Shown here: positions 18,582-27,502 of the stretch, one piece after another
Layout of the letters: the number at the start of each line of letters is the position of its first letter
Numbering within the stretch: position 1 is the first letter of the stretch
Assembly: GCF_028751545.1 (NCBI RefSeq)
Contig: NZ_CP071867.1
Coordinates: forward strand, 2,081,306 to 2,145,305
Reading direction: 5' to 3'
Length of the DNA: 64,000 bases
Source of the DNA: Gilliamella sp. B3022
GTDB taxonomy: Bacteria; Pseudomonadota; Gammaproteobacteria; Enterobacterales; Orbaceae
The notes under the pieces: model-generated
Told to the model about the DNA's origin: nothing
Seen by the model: the letters and a program-made list of their open reading frames with translations, nothing else
The model's database searches: none
Translations under genes and position numbers: made by a program

Positions 18582-19595
18582 ATGATTAAAAAAATATTTT
18601 TATATACGTTATTTACCCTTATTATAATTGTCGTTGGTTCTTTTAGTATCTGTTACTACTGTTTACAGCAGTTTTCTAAGCAGCAAATTAATGTGACACC
18701 TGAAAATCAAATGTTTGTTTTGAAAAAAGGTACATCAATGCATCAATTAATCGATCAACTTAAAGAGTCGAAATTGATGGATAGAGCTTTTCTGTTGCCT
18801 TATTTATATAAGTTAGATCCATCCTTAAGTTCCATCAAAGCTGGAACGTACCAATTACATCCTCATATGACAGTTGAAGAATTTTTACTATTAATGGTAT
18901 CGGGTAAAGAAAGTAATTTCTCCATTCAGTTTGTTGAAGGTAAACGTGCTAAGGATTGGCTAAAATTGATTCACAATACCCCATATATTCAGCAAACCTT
19001 AGCTGAAAAAACGGATGAAGAGATTGCAAAATTGTTAGGTATCGAAGGTTCAATTGAAGGTTGGTTGACTCCTGACACCTATCTTTATACGGCTGATACG
19101 TTAGATATTAATATATTAAAACGTGCGCATATGACTATGAAAAGCAATTTACAAAAAATTTGGGATAACCGTGATAGTGATTTACCGTATCGATCACCTT
19201 ATGAAATGCTGATTATTGCTTCAATCATTGAAAAAGAAACGGCTCTTAGCTCTGAACGCGCGAATGTCGCTTCCGTATTTGTAAATCGCTTGAAATCAAA
19301 AATGAAGTTGCAAACCGATCCCACTATTATTTATGGTTTAGGCGATAACTATACCGGAGTTATTAGGCGTATAGACTTAACAGATACCAAAAATCCTTAT
19401 AATACCTATGTCATTGACGGATTACCGCCAACACCTATTGCTATGCCAAGTTTAGCCTCATTAGAAGCGGCAGCACACCCAGCTAAAACAAATTATCTGT
19501 TCTTTGTCGCTAATGGTACAGGTGGGCATACGTTTTCTAGCAATTATGGAAATCACCAGCAGGCGGTCAATGAGTATCGTAAAATGACAAAATAG
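18582..19595 (+). CDS. mltG: Endolytic murein transglycosylase MltG (YceG-like)
   Basis: Inner-membrane lytic transglycosylase that cleaves nascent glycan strands. A 337-residue protein. A single N-terminal membrane helix (about 4-28) is followed by a LysM-like domain (VLKKGTSMHQLIDQL) and the YceG catalytic domain. The catalytic Glu is in IASIIEKETALSSER (about residue 216). LQTDPTIIYGLG and NPYNTYVIDGLPPTPIAMPS are family signatures. In E. coli this gene is paired with tmk-holB; here it follows alr and ends at a terminator. Confidence 0.95.
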   Translation: MIKKIFLYTLFTLIIIVVGSFSICYYCLQQFSKQQINVTPENQMFVLKKGTSMHQLIDQLKESKLMDRAFLLPYLYKLDPSLSSIKAGTYQLHPHMTVEEFLLLMVSGKESNFSIQFVEGKRAKDWLKLIHNTPYIQQTLAEKTDEEIAKLLGIEGSIEGWLTPDTYLYTADTLDINILKRAHMTMKSNLQKIWDNRDSDLPYRSPYEMLIIASIIEKETALSSERANVASVFVNRLKSKMKLQTDPTIIYGLGDNYTGVIRRIDLTDTKNPYNTYVIDGLPPTPIAMPSLASLEAAAHPAKTNYLFFVANGTGGHTFSSNYGNHQQAVNEYRKMTK

Positions 19596-19679
19596 GGGAA
19601 TTAAGTTTAAAATCACTTAAATAAAATTAACGGTTTTTTCAACCAGTTTAATTGACTTCATACCTGTTAAAATTTGAAT

Positions 19680-19711
19680 TTACCGCAAGTAAATTTGCGG
19701 TAATTTTTTTA
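19680..19711 (+). terminator. Terminator of alr-mltG
   Basis: Stem TTACCGCAA / TTGCGGTAA, 6-nt loop, then T-rich ATTTTTTTAAC. It lies between converging mltG and ampD. Confidence 0.8.
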
Positions 19712-19714
19712 ACA

Positions 19715-20578
19715 TTACTTTTGTGATGAGGATAATTCATCAAGCTGCTTGATTAAAATTAACAAATTATGGGTGCTTGTTTCTTCATCTTTTAAGGCTT
19801 CTTCAAAATACGGATGTAGGGCAAATTGCGGTAAATTGGCATTAGACTCAATGAGTGCTCGCATTCGAGGAATAAAAATCCATTGTAACCATTCATGTGC
19901 TTGCATAGTATCAAGCGCAAAAGGTTGTTCACTTAAAAAGGCATCAGGATTAGGCGGCGACGTTTGCCATAATGAAATGTTTTGCAATTCTTCGACGATT
20001 AACTCAAGTTGATTTTCAAATTGTTTTAATTGCGATTGTTGAGCAAGCAACCCTTGATAATATTGCCAATCAAAACATGGACCGGGATCGGTCTTACGAT
20101 CAGGGGCAATATCACTATGACCTGTAATATTTTCAATAGGATAATTTTGTTGCAGTAATAAGGTTACCGCGATAAGTTGTTGATATTGTATATCCGTAAA
20201 ATTATCCGTATCACATCCCTCCATTTCAATACCAATTGAAAAGTTATTACAGTTTTCTTGACCTTCAAAGATTGATTTACCTGCATGCCAAGCACGTTTA
20301 TCAAATGGTACAAATTGCATCATTTCACCATCACGACGAATGAATAGGTGGCTTGATACTTTTAGTTGATGGATTGTTGCAAAGTAAGGGTGTTCATTCG
20401 GATCAAGCTTACCTGTAAATAACTGCTCTACATAAGGACCACCATATTGATTAGGTGGTAAGCTGATATTATGGATCACCAGTAATGAAATAGATTGGTT
20501 GACTGGGCGCTCATCATAAAAAGGCGAAATGATCTGTTTAACACCTTGTAACCAACCATTAACAATTTTTAGTGACAT
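19715..20578 (-). CDS. ampD: AmpD amidase fused to a YqcC (DUF446) domain
   Basis: 287 residues, about 100 longer than AmpD. Residues 1-185 are AmpD, the cytoplasmic 1,6-anhydro-N-acetylmuramyl-L-alanine amidase of murein recycling: VIHNISLPPNQYGG (zinc His), FIRRDGEMMQFVPFDKRAWHAG, SIGIEMEG and GHSDIAPDRKTDPGPCFDW (zinc His and Asp). Residues about 190-287 match YqcC, a small helical protein that is separate in E. coli: FALDTMQAHEWLQWIFIPRMRALIE and FALHPYFEEAL. The ATG at 20578 has GGAG 6 nt upstream. Divergent from ppdD, as in the enterobacterial ampD/nadC/ppdD neighbourhood. Confidence 0.9.
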   Translation of the reverse strand: MSLKIVNGWLQGVKQIISPFYDERPVNQSISLLVIHNISLPPNQYGGPYVEQLFTGKLDPNEHPYFATIHQLKVSSHLFIRRDGEMMQFVPFDKRAWHAGKSIFEGQENCNNFSIGIEMEGCDTDNFTDIQYQQLIAVTLLLQQNYPIENITGHSDIAPDRKTDPGPCFDWQYYQGLLAQQSQLKQFENQLELIVEELQNISLWQTSPPNPDAFLSEQPFALDTMQAHEWLQWIFIPRMRALIESNANLPQFALHPYFEEALKDEETSTHNLLILIKQLDELSSSQK

Positions 20579-20781
20579 ATTAAACTCCAACTGACTTTAA
20601 AAGAAGCTTGTTTATACCATTTACAATTGTGATGTATTTCACAAACAAAGCTTACTGCATTCAAAATCTTGCAAAAATAGTGCATTTTATTTTCCAAAAT
20701 ATCGATTTTCTTATTATTTCATTTTTTTGTTTTGCTATAAAGTCGTTACTTGAATCTTTTACTTTATATTAAGAGGAAATT

Positions 20782-21213
20782 ATGTCCAATCAATCAGGAT
20801 TTACATTATTTGAGCTAATGATTGCCATTGTTGTAATCGCTATTTTAACTGCTATTGGTTTACCTGCTTATCAAGGATATGTAAAAAAAGCAGCTTTAAC
20901 TGATATGCTGCAAACCATGACGGCTTATAAAACTGCTGTTGAAATTTGTGCAATTGAACAAGGTAATTTAACTCATTGCAAAAGCGGTAGTAATGGTGTG
21001 CCACTAACCAAAAGTACCAATTATGTTACTTCAGTTACCGTTGCAAACGGTACAATCACTTTAGTTGGTACAAGTGCTTTGACGGGGTTAACTACGACTT
21101 TAACACCCACTGTCAATTCTGGTCATGGAGGATTAGATTGGACTCGAGCTTGCTTAACTTCACCAGTAGATGACAGTCTAACAGCTGCCTGTGAAGATAT
21201 TTTTAAATTCTAG
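20782..21213 (+). CDS. ppdD: Type IV pilin PpdD
   Basis: A 143-residue major type IV pilin. The prepilin leader MSNQSG is cut before Phe7 by the prepilin peptidase encoded downstream, followed by FTLFELMIAIVVIAILTAIG, with Glu5 of the mature chain present. The body tracks enterobacterial PpdD: YVKKAALTDMLQTM, TAVEICAIEQG and a C-terminal CEDIF. Four cysteines form the two expected disulfides (CAIEQGNLTHC; RAC...AACED). AGAGGAA precedes the ATG. First gene of ppdD-hofB-hofC-pilD. Confidence 0.93.
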   Translation: MSNQSGFTLFELMIAIVVIAILTAIGLPAYQGYVKKAALTDMLQTMTAYKTAVEICAIEQGNLTHCKSGSNGVPLTKSTNYVTSVTVANGTITLVGTSALTGLTTTLTPTVNSGHGGLDWTRACLTSPVDDSLTAACEDIFKF

Positions 21214-21246
21214 TTTAATAAATATTTAGAGTAAGGAAAGTTTATA

Positions 21247-22356
21247 ATGCAAGAAGAACAGTTGGTCGCAAGTCTTGATAAATTGCTGCTATCAGCGTTA
21301 GATAAACGAGCTTCGGACATTCATTTTGAACCTTATCATAATTACTATCGTATTCGAATGCGTATTGATGGTGTGTTACAAGATATGCTAACGCCACCGT
21401 TTTCCTTAGCTAAACAAATAGCCGCTAGATTGAAAATTATGGCCAATCTTAATATTGCCGAGCAGAGATTACCACAAGATGGACAATTGATGATTGACCG
21501 CTATGCCATGCGAATCTCTACGTTACCGGTCATAAACGGTGAAAAAATTGTTTTACGAGTGATGGATAATCAAGAATCTAAGTTGACGATCAATGATTTA
21601 GGTCTCAGTGCTGATAATTTACTGAGTTTTCAAAAGCTACTTGATTACCCGCAAGGTTTAATTTTGGTGACCGGTCCAACTGGTAGCGGTAAAACAGTGA
21701 CACTATACAGTGGACTAAAAAGATTAAACCGCAGTGATCGAAATATTTGTAGTGTTGAAGATCCGATTGAAGTTCCAATTGAAGGAATTAATCAAACCTC
21801 AGTTAATATTAAAGCTGGTTTGACTTTTTCCGTAATACTTCGTGCATTATTAAGACAAGATCCTGATGTAATGATGATAGGTGAAATTCGCGATCAAGAA
21901 ACGGCAGAAATTGCAATTCAAGCAGCGCAAACAGGGCATTTGGTTTTATCGACATTACATACCAATTCAAGTATTGAAGCGCTGACACGTTTAAATCAAA
22001 TGGGAATTGAAAATTATCTACTTTCATCGAGTTTGAAGTTAATTATTGCACAGCGATTAGTACGTAAGCTTTGCAACTATTGTAAAGTTGTGTCCAATCA
22101 GTTAATTTTTTTAGGTGATGAAGCTATACCTCATCATATTGCAACGGGATGTTCACATTGCATTGGTGGTTATAAAGGACGAATGGGTTTATACGAATTT
22201 CTTGTGCTAACGCCAGAAATCCAACATCAAATATTGACTCATCAGCTTTCTGTTCCAGCAAGTATGATCACTTTAAAACAAGCAGGTTATAAGATGATCA
22301 AAGATGGCATTACCTCAGTTGCTGAATTACATCGAGTTTTAGGTGATTTTGTATGA
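21247..22356 (+). CDS. hofB: Type IV pilus assembly ATPase (HofB/PilB, short form)
   Basis: Cytoplasmic hexameric ATPase that drives pilus polymerisation. At 369 residues it is shorter than HofB (about 460) or PilB (about 560) because it lacks the N-terminal domain that contacts the membrane platform in longer homologues. It begins almost at the core: DKRASDIHFEPY, Walker A TGPTGSGKT (about residue 140), Asp box, Walker B RQDPDVMMIGEIRD and HLVLSTLHTN. The zinc tetracysteine is kept (CNYC...CSHC). The start has AAGGAAAG upstream. Its stop overlaps the next start (ATGA). Confidence 0.9.
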   Translation: MQEEQLVASLDKLLLSALDKRASDIHFEPYHNYYRIRMRIDGVLQDMLTPPFSLAKQIAARLKIMANLNIAEQRLPQDGQLMIDRYAMRISTLPVINGEKIVLRVMDNQESKLTINDLGLSADNLLSFQKLLDYPQGLILVTGPTGSGKTVTLYSGLKRLNRSDRNICSVEDPIEVPIEGINQTSVNIKAGLTFSVILRALLRQDPDVMMIGEIRDQETAEIAIQAAQTGHLVLSTLHTNSSIEALTRLNQMGIENYLLSSSLKLIIAQRLVRKLCNYCKVVSNQLIFLGDEAIPHHIATGCSHCIGGYKGRMGLYEFLVLTPEIQHQILTHQLSVPASMITLKQAGYKMIKDGITSVAELHRVLGDFV

Positions 22357-23528
22357 AAAGGCTTTATAGTTGGTATGACTTAGATTTTCATCAATATCAA
22401 GTAATTGCAACTTCACAAAGTGATGCAAAAAAACAACTATTAGTGCAAGGTAAAATAGCCATAAAAGTCAAAGCGGGCAATTTTATAACAGCCCATACTT
22501 TTAACCGCTCGGAATTACTGAATATAACGATACAATTGGCAACTATGTTAAAGGCTGGATTATCGATAATTGACAGTCTAAATTTATTGGTCGAAGAACA
22601 ATCTAAACCCCATTGGCAATATTTAATGAATGAAATTGGGGAGAAAATCATAAAGGGTGAATCCTTATCCAGTGCATTATCCAGACATAATTATGTGTTT
22701 TCTTCACTGTATTGTGAAATTATTGCTACAGGGGAACTTACGGGTAAACTTGATGAAAGTTTTGAACAATTGGCCTCATTACTCGAAAAATCCATTAAAT
22801 TACAAAAAAATCTTAAAAAGGCTATGCGTTATCCTATATTTTTATTTTCTGTAGCAATAATAGTCAGCTTAGTTATGTTATTATTTGTTTTGCCAAAATT
22901 TTCAGATATCTATCATGATTTTGATGCTCAACTCCCTTTTTTTACACAATGCATTATTGATATTAGTCATTATCTGCAACAAAATTGGCCAATATACACT
23001 ATCGGTTTTTTTGGGGGGATGGTTGTTTTTCAGTATTATATTAAAAAGCGATATCATACTAAAATTGAAATCGCCTTAGCCAAAATGCCTTTCGTTAATA
23101 AGATCATTCAAACAAGTTGTTTAACTCAAATTTTCCAAACAATTGCAATAACTCAACAAGCTGGAATTCCGTTATTGATGGGTTTAACCGCTGCGGCTAA
23201 TGCTTCTTACCATTGTATTTATCGCAATAGTATTTTGCAAATCATTTCAGGAATTGAGCAAGGACACTCCTTCAGTCATGTTTTACATCAACAACCTTGT
23301 TTTCCAAACTTGTGCCGTCAGTTAATTCATGTCGGCGAGCAATCCGGCACCTTAGATCTGATGTTAAGTCGTTTGGCTCAATATTATGAAGCACAAAATC
23401 AAACATTAATTGAAAATCTATCTCAATTTTTTGAACCTTTATTGATGTTAGTATTGGCAGTGATCATTGGTGGTTTGATTATTGCTATGTATTTACCGAT
23501 ATTCCAACTTGGTGAAGTGATTCATTAA
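22353..23528 (+). CDS. hofC: Type IV pilus inner-membrane platform protein (HofC/PilC)
   Basis: Polytopic platform protein of the pilus machine, 391 residues with two GspF/T2SSF repeats. The first repeat has LATMLKAGLSIIDSLNLL and a hydrophobic helix at about 165-185; the second has QTIAITQQAGIPLLMGLTAAA and a final helix LLMLVLAVIIGGLIIAMYLPIF, the usual PilC ending. Overlaps hofB by 4 bases and the peptidase gene by 1, so translation is coupled across the operon. Confidence 0.92.
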   Translation: MKRLYSWYDLDFHQYQVIATSQSDAKKQLLVQGKIAIKVKAGNFITAHTFNRSELLNITIQLATMLKAGLSIIDSLNLLVEEQSKPHWQYLMNEIGEKIIKGESLSSALSRHNYVFSSLYCEIIATGELTGKLDESFEQLASLLEKSIKLQKNLKKAMRYPIFLFSVAIIVSLVMLLFVLPKFSDIYHDFDAQLPFFTQCIIDISHYLQQNWPIYTIGFFGGMVVFQYYIKKRYHTKIEIALAKMPFVNKIIQTSCLTQIFQTIAITQQAGIPLLMGLTAAANASYHCIYRNSILQIISGIEQGHSFSHVLHQQPCFPNLCRQLIHVGEQSGTLDLMLSRLAQYYEAQNQTLIENLSQFFEPLLMLVLAVIIGGLIIAMYLPIFQLGEVIH

Positions 23529-24250
23529 TGATAATGTTCATAATTCTATGTCTTGGACTTTGTGTGGGTAGCTTTGTTAATGTCGCATACAGTCGTTTTG
23601 TTCCTTCACAAACATTATCTGTTTACCTAAAAGAAATAAGTTTCAAGCATTCAATCTGCCCTACTTGTCAAACTAAATTAAACTATTGGCATTTAATTCC
23701 CATTGTTTCTTGGTTAATTTTAAAAAGGCGTTGTTATTATTGTCAAAACATCATTTTATTCAGATATGTTATATGGGAAATAGTGGTCGCTGTTTTATTT
23801 GTGGTTATTTATTTAGATAAAGGTTTCAGTTATCAAAGTGTCATTTTGATGTTTCTCAGTTGCTATTTTTTACTGTTGGCATCCATTGATTTTAAGTACT
23901 TTTTACTGCCTGATTTTTTTACTCAACCATTGATGTGGTCTGGGTTAATTGCCGCCTATTTCAATCTAACCCTCATTAGGTTAGATGATGCTTTAATTGG
24001 TATTTTATGTGGTTATCTTTTATTGAAATTACCAGCTATTATGTTTTATCTAATTTTTAAAAAACAGGGATTAGGTGGAGGGGATATAAAACTGCTTGCT
24101 GCTCTTGGTACTTGGATTCCTTATCCATTGCTAGCATTATTATTAATAATTTCCTCACTATTAGGTATGCTCTATTATTTATTTCAGAAGAATATCTTGA
24201 AAAAACAATCTTTAACTGATGCCGAGCGTGATAAATCACGCTCAAATTAA
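23528..24250 (+). CDS. pilD: Prepilin peptidase (A24); 3' end altered by prophage
   Basis: Membrane aspartyl protease that cleaves and N-methylates prepilins such as PpdD. The N-terminal methylase part has CVGSFVNVAYSRF and the zinc tetracysteine CPTC...CYYC. Catalytic aspartates are in ASIDFKYFLLPD and GLGGGDIKLL. The final codons (DAERDKSRSN plus stop) lie inside a 768-bp sequence repeated in the prophage, so the C-terminus is probably phage-encoded. Joining the sequence before 24212 to that after 59758 gives an alternative ending SLTGTKLLLLHEITQKL with a stop at 59806-59808. Both catalytic sites are upstream of the junction, so activity is likely kept. Confidence 0.88.
   Translation: MIMFIILCLGLCVGSFVNVAYSRFVPSQTLSVYLKEISFKHSICPTCQTKLNYWHLIPIVSWLILKRRCYYCQNIILFRYVIWEIVVAVLFVVIYLDKGFSYQSVILMFLSCYFLLLASIDFKYFLLPDFFTQPLMWSGLIAAYFNLTLIRLDDALIGILCGYLLLKLPAIMFYLIFKKQGLGGGDIKLLAALGTWIPYPLLALLLIISSLLGMLYYLFQKNILKKQSLTDAERDKSRSN
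24212..24218. repeat. Candidate target-site duplication, tail-side copy
   Basis: TTAACTG, repeated at 59758-59764. Mu-type transposition makes a 5-6 bp duplication; TTAAC followed by TG (a usual Mu-type terminal dinucleotide) fits the tail-side end, but the other end then does not finish in CA. Confidence 0.5.
24224..24243. other. Perfect 20-bp palindrome at the prophage terminus
   Basis: GAGCGTGATAAATCACGCTC: 9-bp arms around AA, 7 bases inside the proposed phage end. Repeated at 24992-25011 in the second copy. No T-run on either side, so a protein-binding site is as likely as a terminator. Confidence 0.6.
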
Positions 24251-24302
24251 GTGATAATTAACTATTTTGTATTTTTCATCATATGAAAACAAATTACAAA
24301 TA

Positions 24303-24984
24303 TTAAGCTTTAATTTGTAAAATGTATTTTTGTAAACTTTCTAACTCGGATTTTGTGTCGTATGTGTAAATCCGAATTTCATCAAAACGTTCAGTGTCAT
24401 TAATTTCCAATTCGTGAGAATTTTCATTTGTTACTACTGTTTTCTTTAGTTCACCAGCTAAATAATATTCAATATGATATTCAACAGTTTCTGGTTTATC
24501 AATATTGCCCTCATTATATGCAATGAGATTATCTTGTTGTATTTCTTTGTTTCTATGTAACCATGTTAATACTATTGTTTCTTGTTCTTTTAGTGTTATT
24601 GTCTCTGTAATAACACCATTAACCTGTAAATTAGCTGGAGGGTATGGTCGTGCGGCTCTTGCGTTAAATTTTAGTGCTCGAATAGGAGCTTTATTTGCAC
24701 TGAGTGTTCCAGTATTAGTTTGTGTTAACTGTTGAACATAAGCAACTTCACCTTTTAAATATTCAATGCCGTCCGTTTCAAATAGGCTATCAAAAAACCA
24801 GATAAACGAATCTTTACTATGTGTTTGTGGTAATGTGTCTGCACATCCCCTTGCTATTGTTACGGTGCCATTTAACTCATCAAATGCATCAATTCGAATG
24901 ATTTCATTACCAATAATAGCTGCGCTGCCAATTGAAACATCTGTCATATTTTTGTTAAAAATCACGCTTAATTGTGTATCTACT
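24303..24984 (-). pseudogene. Truncated duplicate of the tail-tip gene
   Basis: Encodes the last 227 residues or so of the tail-tip protein at 25071-27281 (from VDTQLSVIFNKNMTDVS to the stop), cut off at the repeat junction at 24984. A spurious in-frame start 30 bases further out (antisense to the copied pilD end) would give a 236-residue product, but there is no ribosome site of note. Product of the tandem duplication. Confidence 0.85.
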
Positions 24985-25752
24985 TGATGCCGAGCGTGAT
25001 AAATCACGCTCAAATTAAGTGATAATTAACTATTTTGTATTTTTCATCATATGAAAACAAATTACAAATATTAAGCTTTAATTTGTAAAATGTATTTTTG
25101 TAAACTTTCTAACTCGGATTTTGTGTCGTATGTGTAAATCCGAATTTCATCAAAACGTTCAGTGTCATTAATTTCCAATTCGTGAGAATTTTCATTTGTT
25201 ACTACTGTTTTCTTTAGTTCACCAGCTAAATAATATTCAATATGATATTCAACAGTTTCTGGTTTATCAATATTGCCCTCATTATATGCAATGAGATTAT
25301 CTTGTTGTATTTCTTTGTTTCTATGTAACCATGTTAATACTATTGTTTCTTGTTCTTTTAGTGTTATTGTCTCTGTAATAACACCATTAACCTGTAAATT
25401 AGCTGGAGGGTATGGTCGTGCGGCTCTTGCGTTAAATTTTAGTGCTCGAATAGGAGCTTTATTTGCACTGAGTGTTCCAGTATTAGTTTGTGTTAACTGT
25501 TGAACATAAGCAACTTCACCTTTTAAATATTCAATGCCGTCCGTTTCAAATAGGCTATCAAAAAACCAGATAAACGAATCTTTACTATGTGTTTGTGGTA
25601 ATGTGTCTGCACATCCCCTTGCTATTGTTACGGTGCCATTTAACTCATCAAATGCATCAATTCGAATGATTTCATTACCAATAATAGCTGCGCTGCCAAT
25701 TGAAACATCTGTCATATTTTTGTTAAAAATCACGCTTAATTGTGTATCTACT
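24985..25752. repeat. 768-bp tandem direct repeat, copy 2
   Basis: Second copy; it contains the true 3' end of the intact tail-tip gene and an internal copy of the phage-terminal palindrome. Divergence from copy 1 starts at 25754 (one base, T, is ambiguous at the junction). Confidence 0.93.
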
Positions 25753-27281
25753 TTACTTAACTGACGTTTACTTATTAATACCGCACTTGGTGTAAAGTCA
25801 CATGTTCCTTTTATTGTAAAATCAGCCCCTTCAGTTGCCGTTTGTAATAAATAGTTAATTGACTGTGAATTTGGCTGAGCAGAAACTAGGAGCATATAGC
25901 CTGACTCGTTATTAACATCATGATTTGATAACTGGCTCATTGCAAAATAGGGAGATTCGAATAACATATAATTTTCAACTGGCCTTGGTGTTGTATCTTG
26001 AACTAGCCCTGTTCCAGATTGATTACCACTGTTATAAACTGTATCTGCCAATCCAAAAACATCCTGAATTGCGGTGATTTCAATCATTCCATCTTCGTGC
26101 TCGTTAATAGAGCCAACCCGCATGACCATATCTTTGATATCCCTGTCTGGCAGTGATACCCGAAAACAATCAGCAGGAGTTAATATTTCACCGCGGCGAT
26201 CAAACTGAATTGTTAAACGCCTTAAACCCGCAATTCCAGATTCCAGTTCTCGCTGTGCAACACGTGCAGCCAGCTCAAATGTGGGTAGTGCTTTATATTC
26301 AATAGAGCTACTGATTAAACCAACAGCTTGAATTGCACCTAAATTTTGTGCCCGAACTTCACTATCCTCGTTCGTTACTGGATTATGCCATTTTACGGCA
26401 ATTTCATTTGGTACATTATCGGAAGCGCTACTATCGTCGTCCTGTACCACTAAAATACCATTATCATAATTAAACAATGGTAAATCTTCTTTTTTGTAAT
26501 TATCACGAATCAGTTTTAGTTTAATTTTTCCTGTTGTTAAATCGGCATATTGTACTGCGCCTATATGATCTAACACCTGCTGTATAAATGTATCTAATCC
26601 ATCTTGTCGATTGTAACGAAAGCATAAACCGAATTTTTCATTATATAGAATATCAGCAGCAGTTTTAAATGAATCTAAATCAAAATCCTCATATAGTTGC
26701 AATCCTCGTCCCCAATCATTGTTAGTTCCGCACTCTATCAAAATATGCGCAGGATTCATTGCATGAATAGTTCTTAAATTGCTATTTATTCCATTATCTT
26801 TTTCATGAATTGTTGATGTATCATCATATAACATGATGATACATTTCTCTGGGTACCATACTTCGTTATTTGACCAACCTTGTGTTGTACGTCTGACTCT
26901 ATATTTCCACGGTTTTGGACTTGCTGAATAAGCACTAATTAAACCGTCAAAGAACGTCGTAACCATGCCCCGAAAACCAGGCACAACGCCGCCCAGTAAA
27001 TTTTTTACACGACTAGTTGGCTCCTGATCTGCATTACCCATTGCAATTTCAAATATGCCTTTAATTCCACCTTCACCACCAACATTAGTACCACCAAACA
27101 AATTCGGCTTATCAATATAAATTGATTTGCTAACAGTGACTTCATTTGCTTTACCTGCAAAAACTGTTTTATCATCAGCAGTAATGGCAACTAACTCATT
27201 AATCGGTCCACGCCCAAGGCCTGACTGAATACTGAAGTAGTATTTATAGCCAATAGTTGTTTTCTTTTTTTTACTGCCCAT
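25071..27281 (-). CDS. Phage tail tip protein (phage-tail_3 / J-like)
   Basis: A 736-residue protein, last gene of the late operon, probably the central tail-tip component that contacts the host. It begins KKKTTIGYKYYFSIQSGLGRGPINELVAITADDK, the usual opening of putative tail proteins in siphovirus-type transposable phages. It continues through a phage-tail_3-like region (FCLRYNRQD-type segment near 245, LAARVAQRELESGIAG near 350, RGEILTPADCFRVSLPD near 383). The C-terminal about 150 residues look like a fibronectin-III-type domain (PYPPANLQVNG...EYHIEYYLAGE). SD GAGGTAAGT is next to the ATG. No separate tail fibre gene follows. Confidence 0.8.
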   Translation of the reverse strand: MGSKKKKTTIGYKYYFSIQSGLGRGPINELVAITADDKTVFAGKANEVTVSKSIYIDKPNLFGGTNVGGEGGIKGIFEIAMGNADQEPTSRVKNLLGGVVPGFRGMVTTFFDGLISAYSASPKPWKYRVRRTTQGWSNNEVWYPEKCIIMLYDDTSTIHEKDNGINSNLRTIHAMNPAHILIECGTNNDWGRGLQLYEDFDLDSFKTAADILYNEKFGLCFRYNRQDGLDTFIQQVLDHIGAVQYADLTTGKIKLKLIRDNYKKEDLPLFNYDNGILVVQDDDSSASDNVPNEIAVKWHNPVTNEDSEVRAQNLGAIQAVGLISSSIEYKALPTFELAARVAQRELESGIAGLRRLTIQFDRRGEILTPADCFRVSLPDRDIKDMVMRVGSINEHEDGMIEITAIQDVFGLADTVYNSGNQSGTGLVQDTTPRPVENYMLFESPYFAMSQLSNHDVNNESGYMLLVSAQPNSQSINYLLQTATEGADFTIKGTCDFTPSAVLISKRQLSKVDTQLSVIFNKNMTDVSIGSAAIIGNEIIRIDAFDELNGTVTIARGCADTLPQTHSKDSFIWFFDSLFETDGIEYLKGEVAYVQQLTQTNTGTLSANKAPIRALKFNARAARPYPPANLQVNGVITETITLKEQETIVLTWLHRNKEIQQDNLIAYNEGNIDKPETVEYHIEYYLAGELKKTVVTNENSHELEINDTERFDEIRIYTYDTKSELESLQKYILQIKA

Positions 27282-27283
27282 AC

Positions 27284-27502
27284 TTACCTCTTCTGTACTC
27301 TTTGTTTTGCCAGTTCAACAATACGAATAGCTAACGCATCACCTGTACTTAAAATTGTTTCGCTATCAATCCCACCATTTTGAACAAAATCATTAAAACT
27401 CAGTTTATAGTGTTTAAACCAAGCTTTTAGACCCCACGCACAACCACCTCCTCGGCGAATATCGGCCATAGTTATCCATATACTATTTTCTAATTGCTTC
27501 AT
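27284..27502 (-). CDS. Small tail-module protein
   Basis: 72 residues from ATG 27502 (MKQLENSIWITMADIRRGGG). The pattern MADIRRGGGCAWGLKAWFKHYKLSFNDFVQNGGIDSETILSTGDALAIRIVE is common just before the tail-tip gene in D3112/B3-type transposable phages; its role is not known. It overlaps the upstream gene by 20 bases in another frame and ends 2 bases before the tail-tip start. A longer frame reaching 27622 lacks conserved sequence and was not used. Confidence 0.65.
   Translation of the reverse strand: MKQLENSIWITMADIRRGGGCAWGLKAWFKHYKLSFNDFVQNGGIDSETILSTGDALAIRIVELAKQRVQKR

Larger units (their letters stand above)
24217..24984. repeat. 768-bp tandem direct repeat, copy 1
   Basis: Identical, as far as I can follow by eye, to 24985-25752. 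It starts exactly at the proposed phage end and holds the last 10 pilD codons, the palindrome and about 227 codons of the tail-tip gene 3' end. Confidence 0.93.

Noticed and set aside
24057-24245. 62-codon minus-strand frame antisense to pilD
   Set aside because: It is the antisense of the pilD 3' end; its start matches the truncated tail-tip fragment only because the repeat copies that DNA.
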